A stretch of 7,219 bases of DNA from Bacillota bacterium (GCA_028287415.1 JAQBPS010000641.1:1-7219); one strand, 5' to 3'. Positions 1 to 6,361 are shown, counted from the stretch's first letter. The notes: generated by a model not told the origin, from the sequence alone. Program-made: numbers and translations.

Positions 1-1
1 A

Positions 2-1075
2 TGCGGGCGTCCGCTGCTCCTCGGTGCCCAGCGCATGGGCCGCTGGCTCGTTGGCTACAGGCGCGGCTTCCGGGTACGGCCGGGCCAGCAGGCCATGCTG
101 GTCTGCCCGGCGTACGACTGCACCTACTCGGAAGATGTCCTGATCGCCGGCGTCCCGCACGATGCTGTGATTTACAGCGCCGTCAAGGCCGCCTGGAACT
201 TCAGCCTGGCAGAGCGGAGTCAACAGCGCACCCTGGACGAGGTACACCAGATGATCCATCGGCTGCGCAGGCAGTACACGCAGGGCGGTCATCCGAAGCT
301 GCCCTCGGCCGTCCGCTTCTGGCGTGAACAGCTCGGATTCATGCGTTGGAATATCAAAGAGTACCTCCAGCGGTCCTTCCAGGAGGGCTGCCAGGTACAC
401 TGCGAAGGCAAGGGCTGGGCGGAGCAGGGCAACGTCAAGGTGCTCATGGAGCATGGCGTTATGCTCGAACGCAGCGACACCGGCGAAACGGTTTTTATCC
501 GGGCGGGTGATCTGCGCGGGGTTGCCTACAAAGGTGGCGTCTGGGAGCATCAGCCCTCCCGCTTCGATTTCGGGAGGAAGCGCCCCCAGCGCCCCGCCAC
601 CCACCCGGTATTCACCCCCACCCACTACGTGATCATTGACGGCTGCCCGCTGATTCTGGACGGGGTGACGGCCCACGGGCTGTGCCGTGTCCGCAGCGAT
701 GACCCGCGGGTAATGGCGGCGCTGCAACTGTGGAACCCCAGAGATGAATTCGCCTATGCCTACGGCGAGTTTCCGCTGGCCCTCGCAGAGCGGTACTACC
801 GGGTGATTCGCTACTGCCAGGTGCGCGGCTACCGGATGCACCTGCGCTCGTTTACGAAGAACCGGGACTTCGTGCAATTGGAGACGCGCGACCTGGAAGC
901 GGCGCGTGCGCTCTTGATGGACCGCTCGATCCAGTTCGATGGCGAGCGCAACGCCCTGCGGTGGTGGGGCTACTTCCACCGGGATGAGATCACAAGGCAC
1001 GAGGAGGTCCAGGTGCCCCTGTCACTGCAAAGACTGCGCAAGCATGCCGCAGCCAGGGGCCGGGCAAACTGGTAG
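2..1075 (+). CDS. Unrecognised basic, aromatic-rich protein, 5' end cut by the window
   Basis: I do not recognise the family. The frame is open back to base 2 (C-G-R-P-L-L-L-G-A-Q-R before the first ATG at 35). No Shine-Dalgarno sequence precedes that ATG or the one at 95, so the true start probably lies outside the window. Counting from ATG 35 there are 346 residues. A helical, Arg-rich stretch (about 48-115) is followed by a short beta-rich segment (about 118-170) containing G-x-G, L-E-R-S-D-T-G-E and F-I-R-A-G-D-L. That segment has the look of a small SH3- or Sm-like barrel. A C-terminal alpha/beta region (about 195-325) is rich in Arg, Trp and Tyr. There is no signal peptide in the visible part and no membrane segment, so a cytoplasmic protein is likely. 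The basic, aromatic composition would suit nucleic-acid binding, but that is inference. A P-loop kinase gene starts 15 bp downstream, suggesting co-transcription. Confidence 0.7.
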   Translation, partial: CGRPLLLGAQRMGRWLVGYRRGFRVRPGQQAMLVCPAYDCTYSEDVLIAGVPHDAVIYSAVKAAWNFSLAERSQQRTLDEVHQMIHRLRRQYTQGGHPKLPSAVRFWREQLGFMRWNIKEYLQRSFQEGCQVHCEGKGWAEQGNVKVLMEHGVMLERSDTGETVFIRAGDLRGVAYKGGVWEHQPSRFDFGRKRPQRPATHPVFTPTHYVIIDGCPLILDGVTAHGLCRVRSDDPRVMAALQLWNPRDEFAYAYGEFPLALAERYYRVIRYCQVRGYRMHLRSFTKNRDFVQLETRDLEAARALLMDRSIQFDGERNALRWWGYFHRDEITRHEEVQVPLSLQRLRKHAAARGRANW

Positions 1076-1090
1076 CGGCTCTGCGACGAA

Positions 1091-1600
1091 ATGGGGGATG
1101 GCAAGGTGGGCTTGACGTCCGCGTTGTTTGCCCCCGATACGGTGGGCGGGCTCTGGCTCCTGTGTGGCCCTCCGGCAAGCGGCAAGAGCAGCTTTCGGCG
1201 TGGTTGGTGGAACGGGCCGGTGGTAAGTCCGGACGAACTCCGGCTCACCATGTTCGGTGCCAGCTTCGATCCGCGCCGGGAGGGTGCTGTGTGGGCGCGG
1301 GTGCGCCAGCAGATCGCTCGCCTGCTCCCGTCGGGCACCGCTACGCTCCTCGATGCGACCAGCGTCTCCCGCTCGGCGCGGCGCCAGTGGCTCAAGTTCG
1401 CCCACAATGCGCAGACGCAGGCGTACGCACTGGCTTGCTGGGACCCCGGGCGCACGCCCGTGGCGGAACTTCTCAGCCGGAACAGGCAGCGCCTCGACCC
1501 CGTGCCTGAGGCCAGGGTGCTGTCGCTGGCAGCTGCCTGGCAGCCGCCATCGCTGGCTGAAGGGTTCGGGGCGGTGTGGACGATCATCGCTCAATCATAG
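1091..1600 (+). CDS. P-loop kinase of the polynucleotide kinase / AAA_33 type
   Basis: A compact 169-residue ATP-dependent kinase resembling the 5'-kinase domain of T4 polynucleotide kinase, without its phosphatase domain or a ligase domain. The Walker A motif is G-P-P-A-S-G-K-S at 26-33. S-P-D-E-L-R at 46-51 aligns with T4 R-D-D-Y-R, so Asp48 and Arg51 match the general base and substrate-binding Arg (T4 Asp35 and Arg38). D-A-T at 88-90 with basic residues at 94-98 matches the T4 D-T-N...R-R segment. R-N-x-x-R at 130-134 followed by V-P-E is the lid motif. The set is complete, so an active enzyme is expected. Whether it phosphorylates RNA, DNA or a small molecule cannot be read from the sequence; zeta-toxin-like and tRNA-kinase relatives share this fold. 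The start is uncertain: ATG 1091 lacks a good ribosome binding site, while GTG 1106 has one. It follows the upstream unknown gene in the same direction. Confidence 0.85.
   Translation: MGDGKVGLTSALFAPDTVGGLWLLCGPPASGKSSFRRGWWNGPVVSPDELRLTMFGASFDPRREGAVWARVRQQIARLLPSGTATLLDATSVSRSARRQWLKFAHNAQTQAYALACWDPGRTPVAELLSRNRQRLDPVPEARVLSLAAAWQPPSLAEGFGAVWTIIAQS
1093..1108 (+). promoter_or_regulatory. Ribosome binding site favouring a GTG start at 1106 for the kinase
   Basis: GGGGGA at 1093-1098 lies 7 bases before an in-frame GTG at 1106-1108. The region before ATG 1091 (GCGGCTCTGCGACGAA) has no comparable match to the anti-Shine-Dalgarno sequence. Starting at 1106 would give a 164-residue kinase and leave the Walker A motif intact. 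The choice affects only the first five residues. Confidence 0.4.
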
Positions 1601-1608
1601 AATCATAA

Positions 1609-1637
1609 CGCCCGGCAGCACATGATGCTGCCGGGCG
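1609..1637. terminator. Bidirectional hairpin between convergent transcripts
   Basis: CGCCCGGCAGCA (1609-1620) pairs perfectly over 12 bp with TGCTGCCGGGCG (1626-1637) around the loop CATGA. It begins 8 bases after the kinase stop codon and lies about 20 bases beyond the stop of the minus-strand hydrolase gene. The flank is T-rich when read on the minus strand (TTATGATT). On the plus strand there is no real U tract (GATATCTG). It is therefore a better intrinsic terminator for the hydrolase operon than for the kinase gene, though the position suits both. Confidence 0.75.
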
Positions 1638-1656
1638 GATATCTGTGCGGCCCCGG

Positions 1657-2301
1657 TCAGGCCCGGATCTCCTGGCGCAACCAGCTGACCACATCCTGCA
1701 GTTCGGTTCCCTCGATCCAGTGACCGATCGGGTAGTCGCGGGCGGTCAAGTCGGCGCCGGCCTGCCGCAGCTGCTCCCGCCCCTCAAGGGCCAGGTCAAA
1801 GGGGATCATCGGATCCTGCGTGCCATGTCCCCAGAAAATCCGCGTGCCCTTCACCGTTTCAGCGGTGGCATGCACACTCGGGTGATCCGCCAGGAAGCCG
1901 CTGAAGTTGACCACGAATGGCACCGCGCCGGGGTTCCGCAGCGCATAGGCCAGGCTCATGACGCCGCCCTGCGAAAAGCCGCCCAGAATGATCGGGCCCG
2001 GCTTTACGGGCAGCGCACCAGGGAGTTCGGCCAGGAAGCTGTGGAGTTGCTGCTGGCTTTGCGCGAAGCTCTCGGGCTCGGGCCGGTTGTGGCCTGTGAA
2101 GCGGTACCAGGCCCAGCCCGGACCATAGCCCCAGGCGGCGCCCGGGAACGGCGCCTCCGGCGAAACCACCATCGCTTCCGGCAGCAGGTGCGGCTGGAGG
2201 CTTATCATATCGCCCTTATGGCTGCCCCGCCCGTGCAGCAGCACGAAGAGCGGGGCGCCATCGGTCACATTAGCAGGCACGTACTGGTCATAGCGAAGCA
2301 T
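1657..2301 (-). CDS. mhqD: Alpha/beta-hydrolase, MhqD-type phospholipase/carboxylesterase
   Basis: A 214-residue cytosolic serine hydrolase of the phospholipase/carboxylesterase family, at the usual length for that family. The oxyanion-loop motif H-G-R-G-S is at 23-27. The nucleophile elbow G-F-S-Q-G puts the catalytic serine at Ser110. H-G-T-Q-D-P supplies Asp163 and G-H-W supplies His194, so the triad is complete. The gene lies 17 bp downstream of the ring-cleaving dioxygenase, with its ribosome binding site overlapping that stop codon. This is the order found in Bacillus subtilis mhqNOD, where the products protect against quinones and related electrophiles. The natural substrate of this hydrolase group is not well defined; an ester or lactone made by the dioxygenase is plausible inference. 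The symbol rests on family and neighbourhood together; 'carboxylesterase' alone is the safer name. A terminator hairpin follows the gene. Confidence 0.92.
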   Translation of the reverse strand: MLRYDQYVPANVTDGAPLFVLLHGRGSHKGDMISLQPHLLPEAMVVSPEAPFPGAAWGYGPGWAWYRFTGHNRPEPESFAQSQQQLHSFLAELPGALPVKPGPIILGGFSQGGVMSLAYALRNPGAVPFVVNFSGFLADHPSVHATAETVKGTRIFWGHGTQDPMIPFDLALEGREQLRQAGADLTARDYPIGHWIEGTELQDVVSWLRQEIRA

Positions 2302-2311
2302 TGCTTGCGCG

Positions 2312-2319
2312 CCCCTCCT
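2312..2319 (-). promoter_or_regulatory. Ribosome binding site of the hydrolase, overlapping the dioxygenase stop
   Basis: On the minus strand AGGAGGGG begins with the last base of the dioxygenase TGA and ends 10 bases before the hydrolase ATG. Such an arrangement favours translational coupling and supports a two-gene operon. Confidence 0.75.
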
Positions 2320-3272
2320 CAGTCGATCGGCTTCAGATTCGCCACAATGGCCGCACGGCGCGGCTCCAGAAACGGCGGAAGCACGACCTTCTCGCCGAGG
2401 TTGCCCGGGTCTTCATCAACCGCGAAGCCAGGCCCGTCCGTAGCGATCTCGAACAGAATCCCGTTCGGTTCGCGGAAATAGAGGCTGCGGAACCAGTAGC
2501 GGTCCACCTCGCCGCTGTTCGGGATGCCGAGCGACTTCAGCCGCTCGAACCAGCCCTGGTACTCGGTGTCGTTAGGCGTGCGGAAGGCCACATGATGCAC
2601 ACCGCCGGCGCCCGGCTGCGCCACCGGCAGGTCTGGCTGGACCGCCACGTGCAGTTCCGCATGGGGGCCGCCCTTGCCCATCTCGTACACGTGGACCGTG
2701 TGAGCGGCGTTCTCGGGGTGGGGGTACTCACGCACCGGGCGCATGTACAGCGCATTGGTGAGAATCAGGTCCGTGGGGCGGAGGCTCGGCACGCTGATCA
2801 TGATCGGCCCGAGGCCGCGCACCTGATAGTCGGCCGGTACAGGGCTGCGCTCCCACGGTGTCGGCTCATCACCACGGCCCGCGTCCTCCACCAGTGCCAG
2901 CCGCTGGCCCTCGGGATCCGCGAAGTCGAGCGTCAGCCGGCCATCCCGTTCGGTGATACCGCTGGTCGCAACGCCCTGTTCTTTGAGCCAGTCTGCCCAC
3001 CACTCCAGGGCTGCACTGCCGCTCACGCGCAGGTGCGTCCGGGTGATGCTGCGCGTGCCGCGCCGCTCGCGGGGCACATCCCAGTCGAAGAAGGTGAGGT
3101 CTGTACCGGGGTGTCCCACCGCATCGGCGTAGAACAGGTGGTATGCGCTCACATCATCCTGGTTGACGCTACGCTTGACGAGCCGCATGCCCAGCACCTG
3201 CGTGTAGAATCGGTGGTTTTCACGGATATTGGCAGATACCGCTGTCAGGTGGTGAAAGCCGGTCAACTCCAT
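2319..3272 (-). CDS. mhqO: Ring-cleaving dioxygenase, two-domain VOC/glyoxalase-fold protein, MhqO type
   Basis: A 317-residue cytosolic protein with two vicinal-oxygen-chelate domains, close to the usual length of MhqO/YkcA-type dioxygenases. Domain 1 (about 5-130) opens with G-F-H-H-L-T and carries the family signature [10 protein letters not shown] at 31-40, then Y-H-L-F-Y and P-G-T-D-L-T-F-F. Domain 2 (about 150-280) contains V-H-H-V-A-F and F-E-I-A. The likely metal ligands are His8, His226 or His227, and Glu275, all present. The C-terminal L-P-P-F-L-E-P-R-R is also typical. In Bacillus, relatives are induced by hydroquinones and catechols and are thought to open the ring of quinol-like compounds. 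The start at 3272 is set by GGGGAGG (3281-3287) 8 bases upstream. It is the first gene of a two-gene operon with the hydrolase, and its promoter and a likely operator lie at 3330-3366. The exact substrate is unknown. Confidence 0.93.
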   Translation of the reverse strand: MELTGFHHLTAVSANIRENHRFYTQVLGMRLVKRSVNQDDVSAYHLFYADAVGHPGTDLTFFDWDVPRERRGTRSITRTHLRVSGSAALEWWADWLKEQGVATSGITERDGRLTLDFADPEGQRLALVEDAGRGDEPTPWERSPVPADYQVRGLGPIMISVPSLRPTDLILTNALYMRPVREYPHPENAAHTVHVYEMGKGGPHAELHVAVQPDLPVAQPGAGGVHHVAFRTPNDTEYQGWFERLKSLGIPNSGEVDRYWFRSLYFREPNGILFEIATDGPGFAVDEDPGNLGEKVVLPPFLEPRRAAIVANLKPID

Positions 3273-3329
3273 GCTGGTTCCCTCCCCTTATCATATCGTG
3301 CCCTGCATTCCGCCGGAAAGTGCAGCGCT

Positions 3330-3346
3330 CCTTACTTATAGTAAGG
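3330..3346. promoter_or_regulatory. Inverted repeat covering the -10 element, probable repressor operator
   Basis: CCTTACT (3330-3336) and AGTAAGG (3340-3346) form a perfect 7-3-7 palindrome around TAT. It contains the whole -10 hexamer of the dioxygenase promoter (3338-3343 on the minus strand). A dimeric repressor bound there would block RNA polymerase. In Bacillus the mhq, cat and azo quinone-response genes are controlled by MarR (MhqR) and HxlR/DUF24 (YodB, CatR) repressors that bind short palindromes near the core promoter. TTACT...AGTAA arms remind me of HxlR-type sites, but I could not check this. No regulator gene is in the window. Confidence 0.6.
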
Positions 3347-3366
3347 CTCAATGTACCGCTTGGCAA
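3338..3366 (-). promoter_or_regulatory. Sigma-A-type promoter of the dioxygenase-hydrolase operon
   Basis: Read on the minus strand, TTGCCA (3366-3361, five of six matches to TTGACA) is followed by a 17-base spacer and TACTAT (3343-3338, four of six matches to TATAAT). Transcription would start near 3331, leaving a leader of roughly 59 bases before the ATG at 3272. The correct spacing and the palindrome over the -10 element support each other. Confidence 0.6.
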
Positions 3367-3422
3367 CGTCTCCCCACTGGCTGCGACGCGAGGGGCGCAG
3401 GAAGCGGCGGGCCTTTGTGCTT

Positions 3423-4316
3423 CTACTTGACGGATTTGTGGGTACGGCTTCTGTACCACAGCAGCAGACCGCCCCCCAGAGCGACGGCCCCGACTACCAG
3501 CACCCAAGGGGCCGGGAAGGGCCGCGACACCTGGGCCAGGGCCTGGTTAAGCTGAGCTGCGGAAACAGCGGGCGCAGGCTGCGCCTGAGCGGTTCCCTGT
3601 TCCGGTCGTGTCACAGCCGATTGTGGCTGTGCCACAGTCGATTGAGGCTGTGCCACAGTCGATTGAGGCTGTGCCACAGTCGATTGAGGCTGTGGCGCAA
3701 CCGGCTGCGGCTCTGCCGGCTGGGACTCGGCCGATGCTTTCGCCGGTTGAGACGTTGCGGTCTCAGGCTGGGGATGTGGCGCCGCCGGTTGGGGCGCCGG
3801 AGCCGGTGTCGCCGGCCGGGACCGAGCCGGGGCGGGGGCAGGAGCCTGCACGGGCGCCGGCTGTGAGGCCGCCGCCTGCTGGTTCAACGCATCCTCGTGA
3901 ATGAACGCAATGGGTTCCTGGGACACCGGACGCCCCCCGGGACCCACCCGGACGTACAGTTCACCATACCACTTGCCGTCCGGCAGCGTCGCCTCAAACA
4001 GGATCACCGCCTGCCCCGCCTGCGGTGTGCGCACATCCCCCGTGTAAACCCCAACCGGGTCTTCCCTCAGGGTGGCCGACCAGGCCGCCGGCTTGCCATC
4101 CGGTGCGAAGGCTGCCCGAATCCGGGCACCCGGAACGTCCGCATGATAGACATCGAGCATATCCACCTGCAGCCGAACGAACTGCCCGGGCGCCGGTGCC
4201 TCTGGCGTCAGGTTGACGAGCCCGTTGATATTGGAAGCGTGTGCGTACGCCGCCCCGGGCGACAACCCCGCCCCGATCAGTAGCAGCATGGCCAGCACCG
4301 GCCGCATGATTCGCAT
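3423..4316 (-). CDS. Exported, C-terminally membrane-anchored protein with YtkA-like beta-sandwich and repeat stalk
   Basis: A 297-residue envelope protein. Residues 1-25 are a signal peptide (basic N-terminus, hydrophobic core, likely cleavage after A-Y-A). Residues about 28-126 look like an immunoglobulin-type beta-sandwich (P-A-P-G-Q-F-V-R-L at 41-49, E-D-P-V-G-V-Y-T-G at 85-93, D-G-K-W-Y-G-E-L at 113-120), similar in pattern to YtkA/FixH-like domains. Residues about 145-255 form a low-complexity Pro/Ala/Gln stalk with three near-identical P-Q-S-T/A-V-A-Q heptads. Residues 269-288 are a membrane helix followed by a basic tail (R-S-R-T-H-K). The domain should therefore sit outside the cell on a flexible tether. 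No LPXTG motif is present. The start is supported by AAGGAG 8 bases upstream. The gene is divergent from the secreted nucleotidase gene. The function is unknown; the YtkA resemblance is by eye and would hint at metal or respiratory-chain work only weakly. Confidence 0.85.
   Translation of the reverse strand: MRIMRPVLAMLLLIGAGLSPGAAYAHASNINGLVNLTPEAPAPGQFVRLQVDMLDVYHADVPGARIRAAFAPDGKPAAWSATLREDPVGVYTGDVRTPQAGQAVILFEATLPDGKWYGELYVRVGPGGRPVSQEPIAFIHEDALNQQAAASQPAPVQAPAPAPARSRPATPAPAPQPAAPHPQPETATSQPAKASAESQPAEPQPVAPQPQSTVAQPQSTVAQPQSTVAQPQSAVTRPEQGTAQAQPAPAVSAAQLNQALAQVSRPFPAPWVLVVGAVALGGGLLLWYRSRTHKSVK
3612..3695 (-). repeat. Four 21-bp tandem repeats inside the stalk coding region
   Basis: The units run 3612-3632, 3633-3653, 3654-3674 and 3675-3695. 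The second and third are identical and the fourth differs at its last base. The first differs at two positions, and a more diverged fifth unit may follow at 3696-3716. Each unit encodes one seven-residue step (A-Q-P-Q-S-T-V) of the Pro/Gln stalk. The length is a multiple of three, so copy-number change would lengthen or shorten the tether without breaking the frame. Confidence 0.9.
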
Positions 4317-4365
4317 GGCTGCGACTCCTTCTCTGCATGGACTTCCCCTTCACTCTATCCAGCCA

Positions 4366-4393
4366 ATGTTAAGAAAGCATTTACTTCCGGCAA
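4366..4393 (-). promoter_or_regulatory. Possible promoter of the anchored stalk protein
   Basis: On the minus strand TTGCCG (4393-4388) is followed, after 16 bases, by TAACAT (4371-4366). Both hexamers match consensus at four of six positions. It lies in the AT-richer part of the divergent intergenic region, about 50 bases before the ATG at 4316. Support is modest. Confidence 0.35.
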
Positions 4394-4445
4394 AGAATTG
4401 CGGTAGGCGCATAATGAATGACACATATTAATCATCTACTAATTC

Positions 4446-4454
4446 TGCCATAAT
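4446..4454 (+). promoter_or_regulatory. Possible extended -10 promoter of the nucleotidase gene
   Basis: TGCCATAAT fits an extended -10 element (TGn then CATAAT, five of six matches). A convincing -35 hexamer is not visible at 17 bases, which is tolerated for extended -10 promoters. Transcription would begin near 4461, leaving a leader of about 68 bases before ATG 4529. I see nothing riboswitch-like in that leader. Confidence 0.4.
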
Positions 4455-4528
4455 CAGATCTCAACCTGGCAACAGCCGCCGGACTTTAGAATGAGGAGAA
4501 GCTTCCACATTCACAGGGAGGGAACCTC

Positions 4529-6361
4529 ATGCGACGGATCCTCGGAGGGCTACTGGGGGTAGCCCTGGTACTGGCGTCCATACCGGCCGTGGGACTGGCT
4601 CAAACCAGCCCGGTCACCGCAGAAGTGACGATCATCCACGACTCGCACGTACACGGCAACTTTGCCAGCGGAAAGACCAACATTGCTCAGAAGGCCGCCA
4701 TCATCAATGAGATCCGTACCCGCAAGCCGGACGCCGTCTTCGTCGGCAACGGCGATGACCTCAACACGTCGCTGCTGTCCAGCGAATTCCATGGCAGCCA
4801 TGTGGTGGACGCCTTCAACCAGATGGGCATGGCAGTAGACGGCATCGGCAACCACGAATTTGACCAGGGGCCGGACAACTTCCTGGCCCGTGTGAAGGAG
4901 AGCAAGTTCCCCTGGGTCTCTGCCAACCTCCGGGACCGTCGTACCCAAGACGTTTTCGGCGCCGAAGCCGGTGTCCGCAAGTTCGTGATCCAGACCGTGA
5001 GCGGCGTCAAGGTCGGCTTTACCGGCCTGGCCCCGGCCGATACGCTCGAAGTGACCTCGCCCGGCCCGAACATGCAGGTGCTGCCATACGCCGAGGCCAT
5101 GCGCGAGGTAGTGCCGGCCATGCGTGCCGCGGGTGCGCAGGTCACCGTTCTGCTGTCGCACATCTGCGGTGCCGAAGCAGAAACGCTCGCCGCCCAGGTC
5201 AACGGCATTGACGCCATCGTGGGCGACCACTGCGCCGATGTCCTCGACCAGCCCAAGGTCGTCAACAACACGATCATCTCGCGGGTGGGTGACGAGTTCA
5301 AGAACGTTGGCGAACTGACACTAAAGGTGAGCGACGGCAGGGTATCCGGCTTCACCTTCACCCGCCATCAGCTCACCGAAAAGTCCCCGGCCGATCCGGC
5401 CATCTCGGCGCTGATGACGAAGTATCAGAGCAAGCTGGACGCCGGACTGGCCCAGGTGGTCGGCGCCACCACCACGCCGCTCGATGCGGTGAAGGCGACG
5501 AACCGCTTCCGTGAGACGGGCATGGGGAACTTCATCTCTGACGTGGCCCGTGAGGTCGTAGGCGCCGACGTGGGCCTGACCAACGGCGGCAATGTCCGTG
5601 CCGATAAGGTCTTCCAGCCCGGCCCCCTGACTAAGAAGGATATTGTCGATACGCTTCCGTTCACCAACTACATTATGAAGATTGAGGTGTCCGGCAAGGC
5701 GCTCCTCAGCGCCCTCGAGCTGGGCGTGAGCACCATGGGGCAGGGCCACGGCCGTTTCCTCCAGGTGTCCGGCGTGACGTTCCGGGTCGATCCGACCCTG
5801 CCCGCGGGCAGCCGGCTGAGCGACGTAAAGGTGGGCGGCAAACCCCTCAACCCGCAGGCCAGCTACACGGTAGGCGTCAACGATTACATGGCGAATGGCG
5901 GCGACGGCTACACCATGCTGAAGGATGCCAAGGTCCTGGTGGACGCGAACTCGGGGCCCTTGGTCTCCACAGCGGTGATCAGCGCCCTGCAAAAGGCCGG
6001 GACTATCGCACCCCGGATGGAAGGGCGGATTCTCATCGTCAACGGCATCAGCCTCGACGCCGACAAGGCGGCCCTGAAAATCGCGGGGGCCACCCAAAGC
6101 CTGGACGTGGCGCCCGTGGTGAAGGATGACGTGTTCTATAGCCCCCTGCGAGCCGTGGCAGAACTGTTCGGTGGGTCGATCGTGTGGCAGCAGGAGACCA
6201 GGTCGGCCGTGGTGACCATGCCCTGGGGCGCTAGTGCTACTGTGACGGCAGGCCGGAACGGGTACCTGCCCGGAGATCGGATGCTGGTGGCACCGCAGGT
6301 GCTGACGGACCTGGGCATCAAGACGACCCGTGACGGAACAACGATCAAGTTGGCCCTGTAG
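4529..6361 (+). CDS. Secreted 5'-nucleotidase / 2',3'-cyclic phosphodiesterase family protein with C-terminal stalk domain
   Basis: A 610-residue exported enzyme. A signal peptide (1-24, cleavage near G-L-A) leads into a calcineurin-like metallophosphoesterase domain (about 31-275), then a 5'-nucleotidase C-terminal domain (about 308-470), then a copper amine oxidase N-terminal-like domain (about 500-610). Motifs seen: H-D-S-H-V-H-G-N (37-44), G-N-G-D-D (73-77), G-N-H-E-F-D (107-112), L-S-H (209-211), G-D-H-C-A (232-236). Substrate-domain motifs are N-G-G-N-V-R (352-357), P-F (377-378) and N-D-Y-M-A-N-G-G-D-G-Y (451-461). The family hydrolyses extracellular nucleotides or cyclic phosphodiesters to nucleoside and phosphate. 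Motifs 1 and 5 differ from the usual N-D-x-H-G and G-H-x-H, so substrate and metal preference are uncertain. The terminal domain, common in Firmicute secreted proteins, probably attaches the enzyme to the envelope and is not itself an oxidase. AGGGAGGG at 4515-4522, 6 bases before the ATG, fixes the start. Confidence 0.93.
   Translation: MRRILGGLLGVALVLASIPAVGLAQTSPVTAEVTIIHDSHVHGNFASGKTNIAQKAAIINEIRTRKPDAVFVGNGDDLNTSLLSSEFHGSHVVDAFNQMGMAVDGIGNHEFDQGPDNFLARVKESKFPWVSANLRDRRTQDVFGAEAGVRKFVIQTVSGVKVGFTGLAPADTLEVTSPGPNMQVLPYAEAMREVVPAMRAAGAQVTVLLSHICGAEAETLAAQVNGIDAIVGDHCADVLDQPKVVNNTIISRVGDEFKNVGELTLKVSDGRVSGFTFTRHQLTEKSPADPAISALMTKYQSKLDAGLAQVVGATTTPLDAVKATNRFRETGMGNFISDVAREVVGADVGLTNGGNVRADKVFQPGPLTKKDIVDTLPFTNYIMKIEVSGKALLSALELGVSTMGQGHGRFLQVSGVTFRVDPTLPAGSRLSDVKVGGKPLNPQASYTVGVNDYMANGGDGYTMLKDAKVLVDANSGPLVSTAVISALQKAGTIAPRMEGRILIVNGISLDADKAALKIAGATQSLDVAPVVKDDVFYSPLRAVAELFGGSIVWQQETRSAVVTMPWGASATVTAGRNGYLPGDRMLVAPQVLTDLGIKTTRDGTTIKLAL

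Noticed and set aside
970..1594. Overlapping minus-strand open frames (205 and 190 codons) across the kinase gene
   Set aside because: The plus-strand kinase has the full P-loop kinase motif set; the antisense frames have low-complexity Arg/Pro/Ser composition and no ribosome binding site of note.
1645..3341. Two long plus-strand open frames (278 and 346 codons) antisense to the hydrolase and dioxygenase genes
   Set aside because: They lie opposite genes with complete catalytic motifs and look like no known family. They are what GC-rich coding DNA produces on its complementary strand.
3612..3695. Possible CRISPR-like array
   Set aside because: The 21-bp units are directly contiguous with no spacers and keep the reading frame of a protein stalk.
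3351..3866. Plus-strand frame with a striking L-C-H-S-R-L-R repeat
   Set aside because: The repeat is the antisense reading of the 21-bp units in the stalk gene. The minus-strand frame has a signal peptide, a membrane anchor and a good ribosome binding site, so the plus-strand frame is a shadow.
4369..4396. Possible PhoP box (TTAAGA-5-TTTACT-5-CAAAGA) upstream of the nucleotidase
   Set aside because: Only two of the three hexamers approach the Bacillus TTAACA-type consensus and the third does not fit; attractive for a nucleotidase gene but too weak to annotate.
4461..4528. Riboswitch or attenuator in the nucleotidase leader
   Set aside because: The leader is short and I find no stable alternative hairpins or recognisable aptamer elements.
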